Shown piece after piece: positions 34,139 to 43,181 of a DNA stretch of 64,000 nucleotides. The position numbers and the translations under genes were made by a program. The notes under the pieces are model-generated. The model did no database searches. It was not told the origin of the DNA and worked only from the letters and a program-made list of their open reading frames with translations. How positions within the stretch are numbered: the first letter of the stretch is position 1; every line of letters begins with the position of its first letter. This DNA comes from Ruminococcus sp. GTDB lineage: Bacteria; Bacillota; Clostridia; Oscillospirales; Ruminococcaceae. The DNA is taken from assembly GCA_017620025.1 (NCBI GenBank), contig JAFZRF010000003.1, positions 62,001 through 126,000 of the forward strand, in the 5' to 3' direction.

Positions 34139-35359
34139 ATGGCAGGATTAAACAAGGTAACTGTAGAGGACATTAATGTAAAGGGCAAGAAGGTGCTCGT
34201 AAGAGTTGACTTCAACGTTCCTATGAAGGACGGCGCTATCACAAACGATAACCGTATCCAGGCTGCACTTCCCACTATCAACAAGCTCGTTGAGGGCGGC
34301 GCAAAGATCGTTCTCTGTTCACATCTGGGCAAGCCCAAGAACGGCCCCGAGGCTAAGTTCTCTCTTGCACCTGCTGCTGCAAGACTTGCTGAGCTCGTTT
34401 CCGCAAAGGTTACATTTGCTGCTGATGATACAGTAGTAGGCGAGAATGCCAAGAAGGCTGTAGCAGAGATGAAGGACGGCGAGATCGTAGTTCTTGAGAA
34501 TACAAGATTCCGTGGCAACGACGAGACAAAGAACGGCGAAGAGTTCTCAAAGGAGCTTGCTGAGCTCGTTGACGGACAGGTATTCGTTATGGATGCTTTC
34601 GGTTCTGCTCACAGAGCACACGCTTCAACTGCCGGCGTTACAAACTTCGTTAAGGAGACAGCTGTAGGCTATCTGATGCAGAAGGAGATCCAGTACCTCG
34701 GAAATGCTGTAGAGGATCCCGAGAGACCCTTCGTAGCTATCCTCGGCGGTGCTAAGGTTGCTGACAAGCTCAATGTTATCTCAAACCTCCTCGAGAAGTG
34801 CGATACACTCATCATCGGCGGCGGTATGGCTTATACATTCATCAAGGCACAGGGCGGCTCTATCGGTAAGTCACTCGTTGACGACGAGAAGCTTGATTAC
34901 TGCAAGGAGATGCTCGCTAAGGCTGAGAGCCTCGGCAAGAAGATCCTCCTTCCCGTTGATACAGCAATCGCTGCATCTTTCCCTGATCCGATCGATGCTG
35001 AGATCGAGGTTGAGTACGTTGATGCTGACAAGATCCCTGCTGACAAGATGGGCCTTGACATCGGACCCAAGACAGCTGCTATCTTCGCTGAGGCTGCAAA
35101 GGCAGCTAAGACCGTTGTATGGAACGGACCTATGGGCGTATTCGAGAACCCCACTCTGAAGAAGGGTACAGTTGCTGTATGTGAGGCACTTGCTGAGGCA
35201 GACGCAACAACAATCATCGGCGGCGGCGATTCAGCTACAGCAGCTATCCAGCTCGGATTTGCTGACAAGATGAGCCACATCTCAACAGGCGGCGGCGCTT
35301 CACTCGAGTACCTTGAGGGCAAGGTTCTTCCCGGCGTTGCAGTTATCGCTGAGAAGTAA
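34139..35359 (+). CDS. pgk: Phosphoglycerate kinase
   Basis: 406 residues, full length. It makes ATP from 1,3-bisphosphoglycerate. Hallmarks: [14 protein letters not shown] at the N-terminus, LCSHLGKPK, the hinge region [13 protein letters not shown], and the nucleotide-binding GGGDSATAA near the C-terminus. ATG at 34139; the open frame extends 78 nt upstream into the leader. Codon use is strongly biased, as expected for high expression. Confidence 0.97.
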   Translation: MAGLNKVTVEDINVKGKKVLVRVDFNVPMKDGAITNDNRIQAALPTINKLVEGGAKIVLCSHLGKPKNGPEAKFSLAPAAARLAELVSAKVTFAADDTVVGENAKKAVAEMKDGEIVVLENTRFRGNDETKNGEEFSKELAELVDGQVFVMDAFGSAHRAHASTAGVTNFVKETAVGYLMQKEIQYLGNAVEDPERPFVAILGGAKVADKLNVISNLLEKCDTLIIGGGMAYTFIKAQGGSIGKSLVDDEKLDYCKEMLAKAESLGKKILLPVDTAIAASFPDPIDAEIEVEYVDADKIPADKMGLDIGPKTAAIFAEAAKAAKTVVWNGPMGVFENPTLKKGTVAVCEALAEADATTIIGGGDSATAAIQLGFADKMSHISTGGGASLEYLEGKVLPGVAVIAEK

Positions 35360-35434
35360 GAATAAAAACAAACAGGGCGGATAGTATTATTCGCCCTTAT
35401 TGTGATTCATCATCATCTTTTCGAGGTGATTCTA

Positions 35435-36214
35435 ATGGCTAAGTACAATTATAGACAATTGATTTGTCATTTGGAATATATTGTTGCTAAGCATTGCTGT
35501 AACAGCAATAACCTAAGTAGATATTTCAGATATCCTGTTCATTACAAAAAGAATGGTGAATGGTATTACACAAAAGGGAAATATCTCAACAATGCTCCAA
35601 GGGAATCTCTATTATCATTGCATTATGTATTCGGATCTAATAAGTTGGACATTGGTAAAGCTCTTTCTGATATAGTCAGATTTATAGCTGATGATATAGA
35701 TTCTGATACAGATTCATTAGAAAACGAAATCGTTGGTTCTTCTTTTGGCGGAAAAGAAACTATGTATTATAATGAAATGATTTGCAGGATGGAGTATTAT
35801 GTTGCAAAGCGTTGTTATAATAATAGTTACTCAAACGGATATTACTATAGGTATCCTGTAAAATATTACAGCGAAGGAACGAGATATAGAACCAAGGATG
35901 GTATTGCTAATGTTCCGACAGGCTCCCTTGGAACGATGTATTATGATTTTGGGGCAAATCGGTTGTATATTGGAGAAGCACTTTGTGAAATAATACGATT
36001 CATTATTGATGAATACGATTGTTGTTTTGAATTGTTAGAAGAACAAAATGATGATGAAATTAAACAGATACGCATAGATGAATTAAAGCAGATCTTTTGG
36101 GATAGTTCACCGTCCGAGCGGATCGAATTACTAAAACGAAAAGAGTATGCTGATTTATTTCCGGAATATGTTAAACTATTCAAGGAGGGAAATCCAAATG
36201 AAAGATATGATTAA
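35435..36214 (+). CDS. AT-rich hypothetical protein with internal duplication
   Basis: 259 residues, no family recognised. Residues 6-88 and 112-194 are two copies of one ~83-residue unit: both contain a MEYxVAK/LEYIVAK helix followed by Cys-rich residues, then YFRYPV/YYRYPV, then FGSNKLDIGKAL / FGANRLYIGEAL and VRFI/IRFI. The end (200-259) is acidic-basic and helical. The gene is markedly more AT-rich than pgk and tpiA on either side and uses rare codons (AGA, AAT, TAT), which suggests a later insertion. GAGGTGAT precedes the ATG. No signal peptide or membrane segment. Confidence 0.75.
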   Translation: MAKYNYRQLICHLEYIVAKHCCNSNNLSRYFRYPVHYKKNGEWYYTKGKYLNNAPRESLLSLHYVFGSNKLDIGKALSDIVRFIADDIDSDTDSLENEIVGSSFGGKETMYYNEMICRMEYYVAKRCYNNSYSNGYYYRYPVKYYSEGTRYRTKDGIANVPTGSLGTMYYDFGANRLYIGEALCEIIRFIIDEYDCCFELLEEQNDDEIKQIRIDELKQIFWDSSPSERIELLKRKEYADLFPEYVKLFKEGNPNERYD

Positions 36215-36419
36215 CAGAGTTAAAGACGATAATGCGACTTTCATCATATTCTCGTTTTTCTGTTTCCTGCTCGGCATGATTTGCGGCTTCTTCCTTTCAC
36301 CCATCAAGAAGGGCGTTACAATCGGAAGCAACAATCATGTGGTAAACAAGGAGACAGGCGGGCTTGTCGATACAGACGACTGGAGCCTTGATTACGACGA
36401 GGACGAGATGGAGTTCTGA
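36198..36419 (+). CDS. Small membrane protein before tpiA
   Basis: 73 residues. One hydrophobic helix (~13-32), then SPIKKGVTIGSNN and an acidic C-terminus (WSLDYDEDEMEF). ATG at 36198 has AAGGAGGG upstream and overlaps the previous gene by 17 nt; tpiA starts 31 nt later. Its composition is like the chromosome rather than like the AT-rich gene upstream. It is likely an original member of the pgk-tpiA unit. Confidence 0.72.
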   Translation: MKDMINRVKDDNATFIIFSFFCFLLGMICGFFLSPIKKGVTIGSNNHVVNKETGGLVDTDDWSLDYDEDEMEF

Positions 36420-36450
36420 GAAGACAATAATATCAAAGGAGTAGATACTA

Positions 36451-37227
36451 ATGAACAAGAACCTGAGAAAGGCAATCATTGCCGGCAACTGGAAGATGAA
36501 CAAGACAAGACCCGAGGCTAAGGAGCTTCTCGAGGCAATCAAGCCTCTCGTAGCCAACGCTGAGGGCAAGGTAGAGGTTATCGCCTGCGTACCTTTCACA
36601 AACCTCGAGACAGCTATCAACGCTACAGAGGGCAGCAACGTAAAGGTCGGCGCTGAGAACGTACACTTCGCTGAGAGCGGTGCTTACACCGGCGAGATCT
36701 CCGCATCCATGCTCACAGAGCTCGGAGTTGAGTACGTAGTTATCGGCCACAGCGAGAGAAGACAGTACTTCGGCGAGACAGACGAGACTGTTAATAAGAG
36801 AACAGCTGCTGCTCTGAAGGCCGGCCTCAAGCCCATCGTTTGCGTAGGCGAGCTCAAGTGGGAGCGTGAGTGCAACATCACTGAGGAAGTTATTGCCCGT
36901 CAGATCAAGCTTGATCTCTGGGAAGTATCAGCAGAGGACGTTAAGAAGGTCGTTATCGCTTACGAGCCTGTATGGGCTATCGGTACAGGCCTTACAGCTA
37001 CACCTGCACAGGCTCAGGAAGTATGCGCATTCATCCGTGCTCAGCTTGCAAAGCAGTACGACCAGGCTACAGCTGATGCTGTAACAATCCAGTACGGCGG
37101 CTCCATGAATGCCGGCAACGCTGCAGAGCTCCTTGCTCAGCCCGATATCGACGGCGGTCTCATCGGCGGCGCTTCACTGAAGGCTAACGACTTCAATACT
37201 ATCGTTCAGGCAGCTATCAACGGCTGA
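36451..37227 (+). CDS. tpiA: Triosephosphate isomerase
   Basis: 258 residues. It interconverts dihydroxyacetone phosphate and glyceraldehyde 3-phosphate. Catalytic Lys in GNWKMNK, His in VIGHSERR, Glu in AYEPVWAIGTG; the phosphate loop GGSMN and GGASL are present. Strong codon bias. It follows AAAGGAG. Confidence 0.97.
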   Translation: MNKNLRKAIIAGNWKMNKTRPEAKELLEAIKPLVANAEGKVEVIACVPFTNLETAINATEGSNVKVGAENVHFAESGAYTGEISASMLTELGVEYVVIGHSERRQYFGETDETVNKRTAAALKAGLKPIVCVGELKWERECNITEEVIARQIKLDLWEVSAEDVKKVVIAYEPVWAIGTGLTATPAQAQEVCAFIRAQLAKQYDQATADAVTIQYGGSMNAGNAAELLAQPDIDGGLIGGASLKANDFNTIVQAAING

Positions 37228-37247
37228 TTATAGTTTTACATATTATT

Positions 37248-37289
37248 ACTGTCCGGCCGCTCAATTGGCGGTTGGACAGTTATAATTTT
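37248..37289 (+). terminator. Terminator after tpiA
   Basis: ACTGTCC/GGACAGT stem (37248-37254 with 37274-37280) with an inner CCGC/GCGG stem, then TATAATTTT. Confidence 0.7.
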
Positions 37290-37330
37290 CGATATTCAAG
37301 AAATTAATATCGAAAAACAATAAATTTCTA

Positions 37331-37359
37331 TTGACAAATAATAATTGATGTGGTATACT
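37331..37359 (+). promoter_or_regulatory. SigA promoter of the membrane protein gene at 37424
   Basis: TTGACA at 37331-37336, 17-nt spacer, TATACT at 37354-37359 with TGG before it. Near consensus. Confidence 0.78.
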
Positions 37360-37423
37360 TTAATCATAGGCAGGTAAGGCATACGGCTTTGCTGTACCTG
37401 TAAATTCTTTACGAGGTGATACT

Positions 37424-38188
37424 ATGATTAAGGCTGTCAATGAAGAAAACAATAAAGAAGAAAAGGTATTGTCACCGTGGTACATCATCGACAAGCTGCT
37501 GCTGATCGTTTCGCTGATGATATCGAGTTCCTTATGCCTTACGCACTATGCCGGGATATTTATGCCTCTTTTTGGGATATCGGTCGTACTGCTTATCCTG
37601 AACATAGCAAACAAGAAAAAATACTATATTTCCCCCGAAAAAGGAGAAGGCAGAAAAAGCAAGACTGTGATATTGCGGACTCTGGTCTACGCTGTCATTA
37701 TAGGACTTATCCTCATGCCGTTCAATATGCGCAGGCAGTGGAAGTGGTTCTATCCCTTGCAGAGAAGCTTTTATGTTTCGGGCTTTGCTAAAGGGAACGC
37801 TATCGGCAGACTGCTTCCGAAAAAAATTCCCTCAGATGCGGAGAAGTATTATGTAAACTTCCGTCCCGCTGTATTGCAGGCGAGCGGCAGTGTCGATATT
37901 AAATACTATACGGACAGGGGAACTGTTGATGAGTATATCGGAAAGGCAGAGAAAGAATGTATCGGAAAATACGACTTCTCTCAGTATTATTTCGATGATT
38001 ATACTCAGATGTGGACGGCTGACGATGAAAATACAGGTACAAGAGAAATAAACAGGTTTGCGCAGATAATCGAAGCTGATGAGGAGAACCCGGAAAACTG
38101 CGTCGTATATGTTTACGGCAATTACACTTACAATACTGCTCTGGCGATATTCAATACCGACACTGGATATGTCAGGTTCTATTATTAG
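37424..38188 (+). CDS. Hypothetical membrane protein
   Basis: 254 residues. Two adjacent helices (~22-62) and a third (~85-103), then an extracytoplasmic or cytoplasmic domain of ~150 residues rich in Tyr and Asp (DFSQYYFDDYTQMW, VVYVYGNYTYNTALA). No family recognised. Own promoter and GAGGTGAT site, so it is expressed on its own between tpiA and gpmI. Confidence 0.72.
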   Translation: MIKAVNEENNKEEKVLSPWYIIDKLLLIVSLMISSSLCLTHYAGIFMPLFGISVVLLILNIANKKKYYISPEKGEGRKSKTVILRTLVYAVIIGLILMPFNMRRQWKWFYPLQRSFYVSGFAKGNAIGRLLPKKIPSDAEKYYVNFRPAVLQASGSVDIKYYTDRGTVDEYIGKAEKECIGKYDFSQYYFDDYTQMWTADDENTGTREINRFAQIIEADEENPENCVVYVYGNYTYNTALAIFNTDTGYVRFYY

Positions 38189-38277
38189 TCATGGATGAAA
38201 TAACATGATGTTCACTTCGATACAGATGCCTGCAATGAAGTATTCTATACAGACTCATAACTAACGGCAGAAACCGT

Positions 38278-38325
38278 ATTTCCCTGACAGGGAATTACGT
38301 TTATTGCGTGCCGGATATCCGGCAC
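38278..38325 (+). other. Hairpins in the region before gpmI
   Basis: TTCCCT/AGGGAA (around 38278-38292) is a small hairpin, and an 18-nt perfect palindrome lies at 38308-38325. They may end the upstream gene or structure the gpmI leader. No clear promoter for gpmI is visible in 38189-38360. Confidence 0.4.
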
Positions 38326-38360
38326 ATATAGATCTTATTATCTTTAAAGGAGATTTTTTT

Positions 38361-39878
38361 ATGTCAAAGAAACCCGTAGCACTTATTATAATGGACGGCT
38401 TCGGCTACAATCCCGATACCTACGGCAACGCTATCGCTGCTGCTAAGAAGCCTAACCTTGACAAGTACATGGCGGAGTGCCCGAATACTCTCATCGGCGC
38501 AAGCGGCCTTGATGTAGGTCTGCCGGACGGCCAGATGGGCAACTCCGAGGTAGGCCATACCAATATCGGTGCAGGCCGTATCGTATACCAGATGCTCGTC
38601 AAGATCTCCAAGGACATCAAGGACGGTACCTTCTTCAATAACAAGGCTATCCTTGCTGCTATGGAGAACTGCAAGGCAAAGGGCAGCGCTCTTCACCTGA
38701 TGGGACTTCTCTCTCCCGGCGGCGTACACAGCCACATGGAGCATCTCTACGGCATCGTTGAGATGGCTAAGAAGAACGGTCTCGACAAGGTATATATCCA
38801 CGCATTCCTCGACGGCCGTGACGTTCCTCCGTCATCCGCTGCAGAGTATATGGAAGAGGCAGTAGCAGAGCTGAAGAAGATCGGTCTCGGCAAGGTAGCT
38901 ACTATCTCCGGCCGTTTCTATGCTATGGACAGAGACAATGCCTGGGACAGAGTTGAGAAGGCTTATTCTGCACTCGTTTACGGCGAGGGTGTACAGGAGA
39001 CAGATCCCGTACAGGCAATAAAGAACTCCTACGACAACGGCGTAACAGACGAATTCATGCTTCCTACAGTTATCGCAGGCGGCGCACAGATAAAGGCTGA
39101 CGACAGCGTTATCTTCTTCAACTTCCGTCCTGACCGTGCAAGACAGATCACACGTTCCTTCGTTGATCCCGAGTTCACAGGCTTCGAGAGAAAGAACGGT
39201 TTCTTCCCTGTAAACTTCGTATGTATGGCACAGTACGATGCTACAATGCCCAATGTATCCGTAGCTTATCCTCCGGAGCAGCTCACAATGACAATGGGCG
39301 AGTACCTTGCAAAGCTCGGCAAGACACAGCTCCGTATCGCTGAGACACAGAAGTATGCACACGTTACATTCTTCTTCAACGGCGGCGAGGAGAAGCAGTT
39401 CGAGGGCGAGGATCGTATCCTTATCAAGTCTCCCGACGTACCCACATTCGACCTCAAGCCCGAGATGAGCGCTTATGAGGTATGTGATGCAGTACTCGAG
39501 GCTATCAACAGCGACAAGTACGATGTTATCATCCTCAACTACGCTAACTGCGACATGGTAGGCCATACAGGTATCTTCGATGCTGCTGTAAAGGCTGTAG
39601 AGGCAGTTGACGAGTGCGTAGGCAAAATGGTTGACGCTATCCTTGCAAAGGGCGGCGCAGCTCTTATCACAGCTGACCACGGTAATGCTGACAAGATGAT
39701 GGAGCCCGACGGAAGCCCCTTCACAGCTCACACAACAAATCCTGTACCGCTTATCGCAGTAGGCGTTGAGGGCGAGCTCATCGAAGGCGGCGTGCTTGCA
39801 GACCTTGCACCTACAATGCTGAAGATAATGAACGTACCTCAGCCTGAGGAAATGACAGGCAAGTGCCTGCTCAAGTGA
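38361..39878 (+). CDS. gpmI: 2,3-bisphosphoglycerate-independent phosphoglycerate mutase
   Basis: 505 residues. It interconverts 3- and 2-phosphoglycerate and needs manganese. MDGFGY at the N-terminus starts the phosphatase-like domain; the nucleophile Ser lies in MGNSEVGH; metal ligands are seen in YANCDMVGHTG and TADHGNAD. AAGGAG precedes the ATG at 38361. Strong codon bias like pgk and tpiA. Confidence 0.97.
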   Translation: MSKKPVALIIMDGFGYNPDTYGNAIAAAKKPNLDKYMAECPNTLIGASGLDVGLPDGQMGNSEVGHTNIGAGRIVYQMLVKISKDIKDGTFFNNKAILAAMENCKAKGSALHLMGLLSPGGVHSHMEHLYGIVEMAKKNGLDKVYIHAFLDGRDVPPSSAAEYMEEAVAELKKIGLGKVATISGRFYAMDRDNAWDRVEKAYSALVYGEGVQETDPVQAIKNSYDNGVTDEFMLPTVIAGGAQIKADDSVIFFNFRPDRARQITRSFVDPEFTGFERKNGFFPVNFVCMAQYDATMPNVSVAYPPEQLTMTMGEYLAKLGKTQLRIAETQKYAHVTFFFNGGEEKQFEGEDRILIKSPDVPTFDLKPEMSAYEVCDAVLEAINSDKYDVIILNYANCDMVGHTGIFDAAVKAVEAVDECVGKMVDAILAKGGAALITADHGNADKMMEPDGSPFTAHTTNPVPLIAVGVEGELIEGGVLADLAPTMLKIMNVPQPEEMTGKCLLK

Positions 39879-39890
39879 TTATTCCCGTCT

Positions 39891-40095
39891 GCACCCCTTG
39901 CTTCAATGGGGGTGTCTCAGGCGGATCAATATCGGGGGCGCTGCCCCCGCACCCCTGCCAAAGAGGCTCTGCCTCTCTGGACTCTCATTCCAAAATGCCC
40001 CCTCCCCATTCATGGGGAGGGGGCATTTTGCAGTGGGATTCCTAAGGGACGAGTCCCTTAGGCGGGAGTTTGAGGGCAGAGCCCTCAATATGGGT
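39891..40095. repeat. Hairpin-mosaic intergenic repeat, related type C
   Basis: Perfect stems with tiny loops: 39933-39949 (7 bp, GCT), 39962-39976 (6 bp, TCT), a 19-bp stem 39991-40009 with 40012-40030, a 10-bp stem 40041-40050 with 40053-40062, and 40070-40088 (8 bp, AGA). The TGGGATTC motif of copies A and B recurs at 40034-40041 beside a CTAAGGGA stem. The modules differ in sequence from A and B but the design is the same. It fills the gap 39879-40145 after gpmI; no separate gpmI terminator is seen. Confidence 0.8.
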
Positions 40096-40145
40096 TTGTC
40101 AGAGGTACCATATTGAAGCAAAAGCTGTAGACCGGGCTTTGGCAC

Positions 40146-40174
40146 TTGACAAAAAGGCAAAAATGTGGTATAAA
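40146..40174 (+). promoter_or_regulatory. SigA promoter of the aspartyl-tRNA synthetase gene
   Basis: TTGACA at 40146-40151, 17-nt spacer, TATAAA at 40169-40174 with TGG before it. Confidence 0.75.
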
Positions 40175-40229
40175 AAGAAGTGGACATTTTATCAGTATAA
40201 AATGAAATCAGTCTTATGGAGGAATCAAT

Positions 40230-41564
40230 ATGGAGAGAACTTATATCTCCGATGTACGCAGCAGTCTCGGCACTCCCATAAAGGTACAGGGCTTCGTTGA
40301 GAACTTCCGCAACAGCCGTGCTATGGCGTTCATCGTACTTAAGGATATCACAGGCAAGCTTCAGATCACAGTAGAAAAGGAGAAGCTCCCCGAGCTGGTC
40401 GAGACACTCGATCAGATCACAGGCGATTCTGTACTCACAGTTACAGGTATCGTTTCCGAGAACGACTATGTCAAGATGGGCGGTCTCGAGATGATCCCCG
40501 ATTCTATCATCATCGAGAGCATCGCAGACGCTATCCCGATCGCAAGAAAGGATATCCCCGCTACCAAGAAGAAGGCAGCAGTTGAGCGTTCAAGCATCGA
40601 TCAGAGAATAGATTACCGCTGGATCGACCTCAGAACAGACGAGAACCAGCTCATGTTCAAGGTCCAGACAGTTATGGTCAACGCAATGAGAAAGTTCCTG
40701 CTTGACAGGAAGTTCATTGAGATACACACTCCAAAGCTCATAGGCACAGCAAGTGAGAGCGGTTCAAACGTATTCGAGGTACAGTACTTCGACCGCAAGG
40801 CATATCTTGCACAGAGCCCTCAGTTCTACAAGCAGATGGCTATGGCGAGCGGCTTCGAGCGTATCTTCGAGGTTGGACCTGTATTCCGTGCAGAGAAGTC
40901 CTTCACAAGCAAGCATACAACAGAATTCACCGGCTTCGATCTTGAGTTCAGCTATATCAACTCCTTCCGTGACGTTATGAAGATGGAGGAGGAGCTCCTC
41001 ACAGCTATGCTAAAGGAAGTTAAGGAGAGCTACGGCGACCAGATACAGGAGCTTTTCGGCACTGAGGTCATCGTTCCCGAGACTCCTTTCCCTGTAGTCA
41101 AGCTGGCAGACCTTTACAAGGCACTCGAGGAGGAGTTCGGCTACACAGTTGACGATTCCGAAAAGGGCGACCTTACAACAGACGCCGAGAGACTCAGCTA
41201 CGAGTGGGTAAAGAAGCACTATGGCCACGAGTTCCTCTTCGTTACAGACTTTGACGCAGAGCAGAGAGCATTCTATCATATGCGTGACGAGAACGGCGTT
41301 CCTATGGGTTATGACCTTATCTGGAGAGGCGTTGAGATCACAACAGGCGCACAGAGAGAGCACCGCTACGAGCAGCTCAAGGCACAGGCTGACGAGAAGG
41401 GACTTGCAGAGGATGTTAAATTCTATCTTGAGTTCTTCAAGTACGGCTGTCCTCCTCACGGCGGCTTCGGTATCGGCGTAGACAGACTTACAATGCTGCT
41501 CCTCGGCCTCCACATCAAGGAGGCAATGTTCCTCTTCCGCGGACCCAACAGACTCAATCCATAA
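40230..41564 (+). CDS. aspS: Aspartate--tRNA ligase, archaeal type (AspRS2)
   Basis: 444 residues, far shorter than the usual bacterial AspRS (~590), lacking the bacterial insertion domain. An N-terminal OB-fold (~15-105) binds the anticodon; class II motifs follow (motif 2 around FRAEKSFTSKHTTEFTGFDLE, motif 3 GFGIGVDRLTML). Archaeal-type AspRS2 in clostridia often charges both tRNA-Asp and tRNA-Asn, the latter then amidated by GatCAB. The Trp/His position that marks discrimination is not conserved here (GFVENFRN), so tRNA-Asn charging is inference. An AsnRS assignment is less likely by length and motifs. Confidence 0.85.
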   Translation: MERTYISDVRSSLGTPIKVQGFVENFRNSRAMAFIVLKDITGKLQITVEKEKLPELVETLDQITGDSVLTVTGIVSENDYVKMGGLEMIPDSIIIESIADAIPIARKDIPATKKKAAVERSSIDQRIDYRWIDLRTDENQLMFKVQTVMVNAMRKFLLDRKFIEIHTPKLIGTASESGSNVFEVQYFDRKAYLAQSPQFYKQMAMASGFERIFEVGPVFRAEKSFTSKHTTEFTGFDLEFSYINSFRDVMKMEEELLTAMLKEVKESYGDQIQELFGTEVIVPETPFPVVKLADLYKALEEEFGYTVDDSEKGDLTTDAERLSYEWVKKHYGHEFLFVTDFDAEQRAFYHMRDENGVPMGYDLIWRGVEITTGAQREHRYEQLKAQADEKGLAEDVKFYLEFFKYGCPPHGGFGIGVDRLTMLLLGLHIKEAMFLFRGPNRLNP

Positions 41565-41613
41565 GCAATAATATTCATACCAAATGAATAATATTATAAT
41601 AGCATAAGAATAA

Positions 41614-41661
41614 AAGCCACAGCACGGCAGGTATAGACTGCCGGTGCTGTGGCTTATATTT
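41614..41661 (+). terminator. Terminator after aspS
   Basis: A 12-bp stem (41614-41625 with 41644-41655) enclosing GGCAG/CTGCC, then ATATTTAT. The T-run is modest. Confidence 0.78.
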
Positions 41662-41785
41662 ATGTGTTGATATGGAAATATATTCATGTTCATTCTGTGA
41701 TAAAATTGTTAGCATCACAAAACAGAACCTTGAAATATGACTATTTATAGGCAAAAACTGAATGATGGATTTTTGTGACAAAAAC

Positions 41786-41814
41786 TTGACATTTTCATAA
41801 CGATGTGATATAAT
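41786..41814 (+). promoter_or_regulatory. SigA promoter of the lipoprotein gene
   Basis: TTGACA at 41786-41791, 17-nt spacer, TATAAT at 41809-41814 with TGA before it. Full consensus in both boxes, so a strong promoter. The remaining gap 41662-41785 holds nothing recognisable. Confidence 0.82.
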
Positions 41815-41827
41815 ATGCTTGCAAGAG

Positions 41828-41871
41828 GTTCAGAAGATCACGATAAAGGTTATCGTGAACCGATTCTGAAC
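41828..41871 (+). promoter_or_regulatory. Nested hairpin in the lipoprotein leader
   Basis: GTTCAGAA (41828-41835) pairs with TTCTGAAC (41864-41871) and encloses a 9-bp stem TCACGATAA/TTATCGTGA. It lies right at the 5' end of the transcript, where it could stabilise the mRNA. No T-run. Confidence 0.5.
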
Positions 41872-41892
41872 AATATACAGGAGGGAATAATT

Positions 41893-42546
41893 ATGAAAAA
41901 AGCAATCACCACAGCAACACTTCTTATCTGCCTTTCAGCTGTTCTTTCAAGCTGCTCGGCAAAGGACAACGTAACTGACACAGCATCCACCGCATCAGCA
42001 ACAGAGTCAGTGACAGAAGCAGAGAAGACAGAGGCCGCTACTGAGGCGGAAGAGACAGAAGCACCTGCCGCAGCAGATGCAGATGCAGCAGACTTCATCG
42101 GAAAGTGGCAGGCAAAGGACATTATCGTTGACGGAGAAAAGTCAGATGACCTCTGGGGTGCTCCGGCATTCACACTGTTCCAGATCGAGCTCAACGAGGA
42201 TAACACAGGCACGTTCACTTCGTTCCTGTTTACCGATATCGATCCCGAGCAGATCACATGGTCATTCAATGACGAAGGCAAGGTAGTTCTTGAGGCGGTC
42301 AATGAAGATATTGACCTTTCCGGTTCCTACTTTGTTAAGGAAGGTGACGGAATGGTATTTGATATGTCCGACGAAATGAGCGAATTCAAGGCTGATCTTG
42401 AGAAGGTCGATGAATTCACTCCTATCCCCGAGGACACTGAGATGTCATTCAGCTACAGCAGCGAGGACGACGAGTCGTTCGGCGGCGAATGGGAGATCAG
42501 CGTTGACGGCGACGATGTAACAGTATCAGAGGTAACTTCAGAATAA
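41893..42546 (+). CDS. Secreted lipoprotein of unknown function
   Basis: 217 residues. Lipoprotein signal with LSSC box (Cys21), a Thr/Glu/Ala-rich low-complexity spacer (~25-66), then a small beta-rich domain starting DFIGKWQAKDIIVDGE, a lipocalin-like motif common in Ruminococcus surface lipoproteins. The C-terminus is very acidic (SSEDDESFGGEWEISVDGDD). Function not known. ATG at 41893 follows AGGAGGG. Confidence 0.82.
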   Translation: MKKAITTATLLICLSAVLSSCSAKDNVTDTASTASATESVTEAEKTEAATEAEETEAPAAADADAADFIGKWQAKDIIVDGEKSDDLWGAPAFTLFQIELNEDNTGTFTSFLFTDIDPEQITWSFNDEGKVVLEAVNEDIDLSGSYFVKEGDGMVFDMSDEMSEFKADLEKVDEFTPIPEDTEMSFSYSSEDDESFGGEWEISVDGDDVTVSEVTSE

Positions 42547-42611
42547 GACATAAGAAAAGGTGTGTTTGTCAGTTGGGGTACTGACATAAAGGATTATTGG
42601 AGGTAAGTACT

Positions 42612-42851
42612 ATGAAAGAAAAATTACCGGCAGGACTTCTCGGTATATTCCTTGGAGGTTTCGGAGCGCACAAGTTCTACATGGGGTACAAGAAGGAAGC
42701 GCTTACGATGCTTCTGGTGTCGCTTCTGACCTGCGGCATCGGCGCTTCGATCATGGGTCCGATCGGACTTATCGAAGGCATTCTCTATCTTACGAAGACG
42801 GATGACGAATTCGAGGATACATACGTATTCGGTCATAAAGGCTGGTTCTGA
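42612..42851 (+). CDS. TM2-domain membrane protein 1
   Basis: 79 residues, two membrane helices. The TM2 pattern (GLLGIFLGGFGAHKFYMGY, then GIGASIMGPIGLIEGILYL) is clear. Function of bacterial TM2 proteins is not established. It is the most diverged of three consecutive TM2 genes. GGAGGT precedes the ATG. Confidence 0.88.
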   Translation: MKEKLPAGLLGIFLGGFGAHKFYMGYKKEALTMLLVSLLTCGIGASIMGPIGLIEGILYLTKTDDEFEDTYVFGHKGWF

Positions 42852-42895
42852 TCAGCGTTAATGATATAGGTGTAAATTATCAGGAGGTATTAATT

Positions 42896-43135
42896 ATGAA
42901 AAGCAGAATCGCAGCAGGATTACTCGCAATATTCCTTGGGGCACTCGGAATCCACAAGTTCTATCTCGGCTACACAAAGCAGGGCATCATTACACTCGTT
43001 ATCTCGCTCTTTACCTTCGGCATCGGAGCCGCAGTAATGCAGATCATAGGTATCATTGAAGGTATCATGTATCTGTCAAAGTCCGATGAAGAGTTTGAGT
43101 TTTCTTACGTTGATTATCAGAAGTGCTGGTTCTGA
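42896..43135 (+). CDS. TM2-domain membrane protein 2
   Basis: 79 residues, same layout as its neighbours: LGALGIHKFYLGYTKQG followed by a second helix and a C-terminal SYVDYQKCWF. It differs from the third copy at only four residues, all within the first 19. AGGAGG precedes the ATG. Confidence 0.88.
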   Translation: MKSRIAAGLLAIFLGALGIHKFYLGYTKQGIITLVISLFTFGIGAAVMQIIGIIEGIMYLSKSDEEFEFSYVDYQKCWF

Positions 43136-43181
43136 TATGAATAAACAATGATATAGGTGAAATTATCAGGAGGTATTAATT

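Noticed and set aside
38308..38325. 18-nt palindrome before gpmI considered as an operator
   Set aside because: No promoter is visible around it and single palindromes of this size occur by chance; kept only as a low-confidence hairpin.
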